Assembly: GCA_001795335.1 (NCBI GenBank) | Contig: MGOK01000034.1 | Coordinates: 1-10,950, forward strand | Source: Chloroflexi bacterium RBG_19FT_COMBO_55_16 | GTDB taxonomy: Bacteria > Chloroflexota > Anaerolineae > Anaerolineales > UBA4823 | Reading direction: 5' to 3' | DNA: 10,950 nucleotides | In this document: in pieces, positions 7,642 to 10,950 of the stretch | Numbering within the stretch: position 1 is the first letter of the stretch | Layout of the letters: every line of letters starts with the position of its first letter | The notes under the pieces: model-generated | The model's database searches: none | Told to the model about the DNA's origin: nothing | The model's input: the letters and a program-made list of their open reading frames with translations, nothing else | Position numbers and translations under genes: made by a program

Positions 7642-8250
7642 TTACTGGTCAATATCTAGTGGCGTGTTATAGGAATTCATGGCTGTGACAAGCCCTTCGC
7701 TGACGAATGTGAGCACTGCCTCCACTGCCCGGTCGAGGATTTGGGGCAGAATCTCGGCCTCGTGACGGGGGAAGTCTTGCAACACATAAGCCGCGGCGTC
7801 CATACGTCCAGGAGGCCGGCCGATGCCGAGGCGCAAACGTGGAAACTCCTGACTGCCCAGGCGTTCGATGATCGAGATCACACCTTTCTGCCCGGCTGAG
7901 CCGCCAGAAGGACGCAATCGCAGCATTCCAAAGGGCAGGTCTACATCGTCGTAAGCAACGAGAAAGTGCTCTAACGAGACTTTGTAGAACCGTACCAACG
8001 CCCCTGCCGACTGTCCGGAAAGGTTCATATATGTTTGGGGCTTGGCTAACACCAGACGCTGACCCCGGTAATCGCCTTTGGTGATTAATGCCCTGCTTTC
8101 CAGGCGTGAGAAAGTTATGCCCAGGCGTTCTGCCAACCGGTCGACAAGCATGAAACCAATGTTATGGCGGTTGTGCTTGTACTCGCGCCCAGGGTTGCCA
8201 AGACCGATGATGAGGAAAGGGGAAAGGGGAGATTTTTCGTAGATAGCCAT
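7642..8250 (-). CDS. pth: Peptidyl-tRNA hydrolase (Pth family)
   Basis: A 202-residue cytoplasmic esterase that cuts the ester bond of peptidyl-tRNA dropped from ribosomes, recycling tRNA. Family motifs: IIGLGNPG with the substrate-binding Asn (N19), REYKHNRHNIGF with the catalytic His (H29), KPQTYMNLSG (N76, matching E. coli N68), YDDVDLPFG (D101, matching E. coli D93), and RLRLGIGRPPG. One motif departs from the norm: the usual GHNG, containing E. coli Asn114, is GQKG here (120-123). The rest of the active site is intact, so I expect an active enzyme with altered tRNA contacts. The ATG at 8250 is preferred; an in-frame GTG at 8259 adds three residues, and neither has a recognisable Shine-Dalgarno. 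It lies between the Ig-like surface protein gene and mfd on the same strand. A pth-mfd pairing is also known in Bacillus and relatives. Confidence 0.95.
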   Translation of the reverse strand: MAIYEKSPLSPFLIIGLGNPGREYKHNRHNIGFMLVDRLAERLGITFSRLESRALITKGDYRGQRLVLAKPQTYMNLSGQSAGALVRFYKVSLEHFLVAYDDVDLPFGMLRLRPSGGSAGQKGVISIIERLGSQEFPRLRLGIGRPPGRMDAAAYVLQDFPRHEAEILPQILDRAVEAVLTFVSEGLVTAMNSYNTPLDIDQ

Positions 8251-8264
8251 TCTGTTCACAAAGA

Positions 8265-8296
8265 GGATAAGGGGTTTCGAACCCTATCCCTTATCC
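8265..8296. repeat. 9-bp inverted repeat over the 3' end of the Ig-like protein gene
   Basis: GGATAAGGG (8265-8273) and CCCTTATCC (8288-8296) are exact reverse complements around a 14-base gap that itself contains a second CCCTATCC-like arm, so two alternative hairpins are possible. The right arm includes the TAA stop (8291-8293) of the upstream gene, and the structure ends 15 bases before the pth ATG. No U-run follows, so it looks more like an mRNA-processing or translation-modulating hairpin than an intrinsic terminator. Confidence 0.4.
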
Positions 8297-8959
8297 CCTG
8301 CTCCCTTTCCTGATTACAATTCGGATTGCTTGGTAAAGCCCAAGCAGGACGAAGGCTCCCAGGACAATTAGCGCACCTTTGGCCAGGCTTGAGGAGATCT
8401 CTTGGGAGGTTAATTCAGCAGGGTTGGTCGCCTCGGCTACGCTTAGAGGCGTGGCGGTGAGCGGGATTGGCGTGTTTGTAAGGGTCGGACTGGTGGATGG
8501 AGCAGGCGTATTGCCAGGCACTGTTGTAGCGGTCGGAGCTGGGGTATCTGTTTCGATGGGGGTGTAATTGCGGACGCGCACCTGTATGACCGTCATGGAT
8601 GGTTGGCTTTCATCGGCCAAAGTCACGGTCAAGCGGAGAGTATATTCCCCATCGGTCAGAGTAGTCGTGTCCCAATCTGCCAAGGTTTTGTCTGAGGTGG
8701 GTGCGGTAAATTCACGAATAATGAACCAGGTATTCCTGTGGTTAAGGCTATAGCTGAAACTCAGCTCAGCTGATTGGAAGCTGTCGAGGGCGATATTCCC
8801 CTCAATCGAGACGATGCCCTGCAAAGCCTGTCCGGGTGTAGGCGAATAGATGGCGATCGGCAGAGGCGCACTGGTCGGAGTTAGTTCCTGGGCGGCAGTG
8901 CTTACACCGGGAATAATTCCGTACAGGATGAGTAAAAATAGGCAAAAAGCGCGAAGCAT
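8291..8959 (-). CDS. Membrane-anchored Ig-like surface protein
   Basis: A 222-residue protein with a clear envelope layout. Residues 1-23 form a signal peptide (LFLLILYGIIPG core, likely cleavage after STA). Residues 33-131 form one beta-sandwich domain with a W-D-T-T-x-L-x-D-G-x-Y-x-L-R pattern (96-109), typical of bacterial Ig/fibronectin-like modules. Residues 132-185 are a Thr/Pro-rich stalk, possibly glycosylated. A transmembrane helix (about 193-214) and a basic tail RKGSRG follow, so the domain would face outside and be held by the C-terminal anchor. There is no catalytic motif and no lipobox cysteine. Its promoter leaves a leader of only about 5-6 bases and there is no Shine-Dalgarno, suggesting near-leaderless translation. 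It precedes pth on the same strand. The specific function is unknown. Confidence 0.85.
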   Translation of the reverse strand: MLRAFCLFLLILYGIIPGVSTAAQELTPTSAPLPIAIYSPTPGQALQGIVSIEGNIALDSFQSAELSFSYSLNHRNTWFIIREFTAPTSDKTLADWDTTTLTDGEYTLRLTVTLADESQPSMTVIQVRVRNYTPIETDTPAPTATTVPGNTPAPSTSPTLTNTPIPLTATPLSVAEATNPAELTSQEISSSLAKGALIVLGAFVLLGLYQAIRIVIRKGSRG

Positions 8960-8970
8960 GGCAATTGATT

Positions 8971-8999
8971 AGTTTAACATGGAGAACAACAGGGGTCAA
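8971..8999 (-). promoter_or_regulatory. Sigma-70 type promoter for the Ig-like protein gene
   Basis: On the minus strand TTGACC (8999-8994) and TAAACT (8976-8971) are 17 bases apart (5/6 and 4/6 matches). The start point would be near 8964, only 5-6 bases from the ATG at 8959, so the transcript would be nearly leaderless. It is tightly packed against the divergent methyltransferase promoter. Confidence 0.6.
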
Positions 9000-9006
9000 C
9001 AGTCGG

Positions 9007-9012
9007 TATAAT
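9007..9012 (+). promoter_or_regulatory. Consensus -10 box for the methyltransferase gene
   Basis: TATAAT matches the -10 consensus exactly. The predicted start is near 9019, just ahead of the GGAAGG ribosome site (9024-9029) and the ATG at 9034. No good -35 lies at 16-18 bases (GAACAA at 8984-8989), so an activator may be needed or the promoter is weak. Confidence 0.45.
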
Positions 9013-9033
9013 TAAAATTTAGTGGAAGGCATA

Positions 9034-9792
9034 ATGAGACGGCTAGAGGACCCGATTCCGCATATCTTTCACGCCCACCACATCCAGCAGAATGAGGACA
9101 TTCCCTTTTGGTTGGAGTTGGCGAGTGAGCAGGGCGACCCAATCCTCGAATTGGGTTGTGGCACCGGACGCGTCTTAGTCTCTCTCGCCCAGGCCGGTTA
9201 CCGTACCTTCGGCCTGGACCGTGAGGCTGGGATGTTGGCTTTCTTGCGGGACAATCATTCGCCTGACATACTCTCAAGAGTGCATGTCTTTTTGGCTGAC
9301 CTGGCAGCTTTTCACCTTGGAAGGCAATTTCCACTGATCTTATTGCCCTGCAATACGTTGAGCACCCTTTCGGTGAAGACGCGCAGAGAATCTTTGGAGC
9401 TGATCAATCAGCATCTGTCTGCTGGAGGGTTGTTTGCCGCCAGTCTGCCTAACCCAGACCAACTGGCGAGCTTGCCCATCTACGGCGAGACGGAAGTCGA
9501 AGAGACTATTAACCATCCCTTGAGTGGTAATCCTTTGCAGATCAGCAGCGAGTGGGAAAAGACGGGTAATAACTTTCTTCTGCGCTGGCATTATGACCAC
9601 TTATACCCCGATGGACAAGTCGAGCGCCTGACCATCGAGACCTGCCATGACCTTATGCCCGCCGAGACTTACCTGGCTGAAATACGCGCCGCCGGGATGA
9701 TCCCCAGGGCTCTCTTTGGAGATTACGATCGGTCGGATTATAAATCTACTTCGCCCCATCTAATCGTTATAAGCCAGAAGATTCTAATATAA
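9034..9792 (+). CDS. Class I SAM-dependent methyltransferase
   Basis: A 252-residue soluble enzyme predicted to transfer a methyl group from S-adenosylmethionine. The Rossmann-fold SAM site is clear: motif I ELGCGTGR (39-46), the acidic residue closing strand 2 in GLDREAGM (D62), and the motif III position in FLADLAAF (D89). The segment FPLILLPCNTLSTL (about 99-112) is the usual strand 4 of such folds, followed by a post-motif HLSAGGLFAASLPNP. The C-terminal half is beta-rich with no diagnostic substrate motif, so the substrate (small molecule, protein or RNA) cannot be named. ATG at 9034 with GGAAGG four bases upstream is preferred over a GTG at 9022. It is divergent from the Ig-like protein gene, and its stop overlaps the -10 box of the Hsp20 promoter. 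Confidence 0.9.
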   Translation: MRRLEDPIPHIFHAHHIQQNEDIPFWLELASEQGDPILELGCGTGRVLVSLAQAGYRTFGLDREAGMLAFLRDNHSPDILSRVHVFLADLAAFHLGRQFPLILLPCNTLSTLSVKTRRESLELINQHLSAGGLFAASLPNPDQLASLPIYGETEVEETINHPLSGNPLQISSEWEKTGNNFLLRWHYDHLYPDGQVERLTIETCHDLMPAETYLAEIRAAGMIPRALFGDYDRSDYKSTSPHLIVISQKILI

Positions 9793-9793
9793 T
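9764..9793 (+). promoter_or_regulatory. Promoter of the Hsp20 gene
   Basis: TATAAT at 9788-9793 is a perfect -10 box and includes the methyltransferase stop codon (TAA, 9790-9792). The best -35 is TCGTTA (9764-9769, 3/6) at 18 bases, so the promoter is probably weak without an activator or is limited by a repressor. Transcription would start near 9800, giving a leader of about 77 bases. Confidence 0.5.
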
Positions 9794-9803
9794 GCCTATA
9801 GAA

Positions 9804-9822
9804 TGTTAGCACGCATCTAACA
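9804..9822. promoter_or_regulatory. Candidate operator or hairpin in the Hsp20 leader
   Basis: TGTTAG (9804-9809) and CTAACA (9817-9822) form an exact 6-bp inverted repeat with a 7-base gap, placed just after the predicted Hsp20 start site. The segment 9806-9814 (TTAGCACGC) matches the left half of the CIRCE element at 8 of 9 bases, but no good right half follows at the standard spacing. It could be a heat-shock regulator site or a small RNA hairpin. Confidence 0.35.
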
Positions 9823-9876
9823 CTGTGGCGGTAAACTTCGGTCATCAATCATCCAAAAACAACAAGGAGATAAAAA

Positions 9877-10308
9877 ATGATGACTTTCTACGTTTCCCCC
9901 TACCGCCGGATCGCCAGGATGCGCGATGCCATGGATCGCATGCTTGAAGAGAATTTCCCCCAAGCGGAAGTAACCGAAAGGGAGATGGTCTTAGCGGTGG
10001 ATGTGAAATCCGACGATGAGGCTTATTCGATCAAGGCTTTAGTCCCGGGAGTCGAGGCGGATGACATTAACGTTGAAGTGTTGAACAACACCGTTTCCAT
10101 CCGAGGCGAGTTTGAGGCTGCCGATAAAGAGGACAACAAATTCCTTACATGCGAATTGCCTGTAGGTCGATTCAGCCGTGTGATCACCCTGCCTACTGCG
10201 CTTGACCCCTCCAAGTCGGAAGCCAGCCTGAAGAACGGCGTCTTCAGCCTGCGAGTGCCGAAGGCTGAGTCTCATCGTCCAAAGGCGATCAAGATCAGCG
10301 CCAATTAA
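9877..10308 (+). CDS. Small heat-shock protein, Hsp20/alpha-crystallin family
   Basis: A 143-residue cytoplasmic ATP-independent chaperone that holds unfolding proteins in oligomeric complexes. A short N-terminal arm (1-37: YRRIARMRDAMDRMLEENF) precedes the alpha-crystallin domain (about 38-131), which contains VDVKSDDEAYSIKALVPGV, NTVSIRGEF, the ELPVGRFSRVITLP strand, and the signature EASLKNGVFSLRVPK (115-129). The C-terminal I-x-I motif that docks neighbouring dimers is present as IKI (138-140). The length is standard. The start has a strong AAGGAGA ribosome site (9864-9870) with good spacing; a second ATG follows directly at 9880. The gene has its own promoter on the methyltransferase stop codon and an inverted repeat near the start site, suggesting stress control. 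Confidence 0.96.
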   Translation: MMTFYVSPYRRIARMRDAMDRMLEENFPQAEVTEREMVLAVDVKSDDEAYSIKALVPGVEADDINVEVLNNTVSIRGEFEAADKEDNKFLTCELPVGRFSRVITLPTALDPSKSEASLKNGVFSLRVPKAESHRPKAIKISAN

Positions 10309-10344
10309 TCTGGTTTCAATGATTTTCCCCTTCTGTAGCCATTT

Positions 10345-10359
10345 TTCGTGACCCACGAA
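10345..10359. repeat. Small 6-bp hairpin downstream of Hsp20
   Basis: TTCGTG and CACGAA pair around a 3-base loop, 37 bases after the Hsp20 stop. The T-run lies before the stem rather than after it, so it is not a standard intrinsic terminator on the plus strand; it may protect the 3' end of the mRNA. Weakly supported. Confidence 0.3.
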
Positions 10360-10425
10360 GTTTGACTTGCTCATGAATTAAATACCGTTGCTCTGGCGAG
10401 GAAAGGGAAAGATTGTCACAAGAGG

Positions 10426-10452
10426 CAGCCGTTCTCATTATGAGAACGGCTG
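10426..10452. terminator. 13-bp palindrome between convergent genes, likely two-way terminator
   Basis: CAGCCGTTCTCAT (10426-10438) and ATGAGAACGGCTG (10440-10452) are exact reverse complements about a single central base, giving a strong GC-closed hairpin. It sits between the 3' ends of the Hsp20 gene (plus) and the eRF1-like gene (minus). Plus-strand read-out continues as TGAATTCTTTC, only moderately U-rich, and the minus-strand read-out has no U-run, so termination may be inefficient or factor-aided. The 172-base gap holds no other clear gene. Confidence 0.6.
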
Positions 10453-10480
10453 TGAATTCTTTCGGCAGACCTACTTTAAA

Positions 10481-10950
10481 TTAATACCGCAGCAAAGCTC
10501 CAATGCCTCCAAAACCCTGGAGCGCTTCCAAGTCGTGGAGGACTTCGACCTCGCCGCCTTTCTGCATCACATGGCGCACTGCCAGCTCCACCGCGTCTGG
10601 GATATTATCGAACTGCTTACTGCAGAATGGGCAGGCAGGCAACTTTTGGGATGTCAGATAACCGCAGCCCTGGCAGAGATAACCGGGAGCACGGAAGCCC
10701 TCCTGGATAAGCAGGGTTTGGACACGCCCGTCATGGACTGCGCCCAGTGTATCCTCGAGATCGACTACACCACCACGCCCTTTGGCTGCGCTGGTCACCA
10801 CGGTTTTTACAGTTTGCGCTTCCCGACGGCGTTCAGCCTGTCGCCCGATCTCAAGGGCGCGTTCCATCACTTCCGTCTGGCTGGCGATCATGCTGATCGG
10901 GAACGATCCGACCACCAGACTTTGCCAGGATTTGGGCAGTTGATTGCGGA
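10481..10950 (-). CDS. eRF1/aRF1-like (baeRF-type) protein, C-terminal part
   Basis: The frame is open from the right edge to a stop at 10481, giving 155 visible residues; the N-terminus is outside, and the GTG at 10915 is internal, not the start. The visible part resembles the end of domain 2 and all of domain 3 of archaeal and eukaryotic peptide release factors: VVGSFPIS..., a charged helix (EIGRQAERRREAQTVKTVV), G-VVDLEDTLGAVHDGRVQTLLI, a minidomain, then a helix, a VEVL strand and the terminal GFGGIGALLRY. Archaeal aRF1 ends almost the same way. The minidomain carries four cysteines (C92, C95, C106, C109 of the visible part; CxxC-x10-CxxC), a likely zinc ribbon. Bacterial relatives (baeRF families) are poorly characterised and are thought to act on ribosomes or peptidyl-tRNA. 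Whether the catalytic GGQ loop is present cannot be seen. Convergent with Hsp20. Confidence 0.85.
   Translation of the reverse strand, partial: RNQLPKSWQSLVVGSFPISMIASQTEVMERALEIGRQAERRREAQTVKTVVTSAAKGRGGVVDLEDTLGAVHDGRVQTLLIQEGFRAPGYLCQGCGYLTSQKLPACPFCSKQFDNIPDAVELAVRHVMQKGGEVEVLHDLEALQGFGGIGALLRY

Noticed and set aside
9806..9834. A CIRCE (HrcA) element upstream of Hsp20
   Set aside because: The left half matches 8 of 9 bases, but at standard 9-base spacing the right half matches only about 2 of 9, and shifting the spacing gives only 5 of 9. Kept only as a possible diverged site.
10361..10385. A TTGACT box with AT-rich sequence downstream of Hsp20
   Set aside because: There is no -10 at an acceptable distance and no gene on the plus strand for it to drive.

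Overview
The window looks like bacterial chromosome from a Chloroflexota lineage, most likely Anaerolineae-like. This is an inference from moderately high GC, COG1361/CARDB-type surface proteins with Thr/Pro-rich linkers next to a MacB/LolD-type ATPase, a two-domain S1 protein with a Lys-rich tail, and an archaeal-type release-factor homologue. There are no mobile elements, CRISPR arrays, tRNAs or rRNAs. Coding density is high: nine genes are fully or nearly fully visible as real genes, and two of them run off the window ends.

Layout, left to right. (1) 1-2999, minus strand: an export or envelope unit transcribed leftwards. A five-helix Yip1-like membrane protein comes first, then an ABC ATPase of the MacB/LolD class, then a secreted multi-domain CARDB-like protein that continues past the left edge. 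The unit has its own extended -10 promoter (3077-3085) and is separated from the upstream gene by a terminator-like perfect hairpin (3126-3164). (2) 3193-8959, minus strand: a housekeeping block transcribed leftwards. It starts with a small anchored Ig-like surface protein, followed by peptidyl-tRNA hydrolase (pth), transcription-repair coupling factor (mfd) and a two-S1-domain RNA-binding protein. The S1 gene has a near-consensus promoter of its own. (3) 9034-10308, plus strand: a class I SAM methyltransferase and a small heat-shock protein (Hsp20). The methyltransferase diverges from the Ig-like protein gene across a 74-base region with closely packed opposing promoters. The Hsp20 promoter sits on the methyltransferase stop codon. 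(4) 10426-10452: a 13-bp palindrome between convergent genes. (5) 10481-10950, minus strand: the C-terminal part of an eRF1/aRF1-like protein with a four-cysteine zinc-ribbon insert, running off the right edge.

Functionally the centre and right of the window are rich in RNA, translation and proteostasis genes: pth recycles peptidyl-tRNA, Mfd clears stalled RNA polymerase, the S1 protein binds RNA, Hsp20 holds unfolded protein, and the eRF1-like protein may act on stalled ribosomes. The left part is a cell-envelope unit whose permease, if present, would lie outside the window. Nothing here proves a new system. The most interesting items are the eRF1-like factor, the Yip1/ABC/CARDB unit, the altered GHNG motif in Pth, and several well-formed regulatory inverted repeats.
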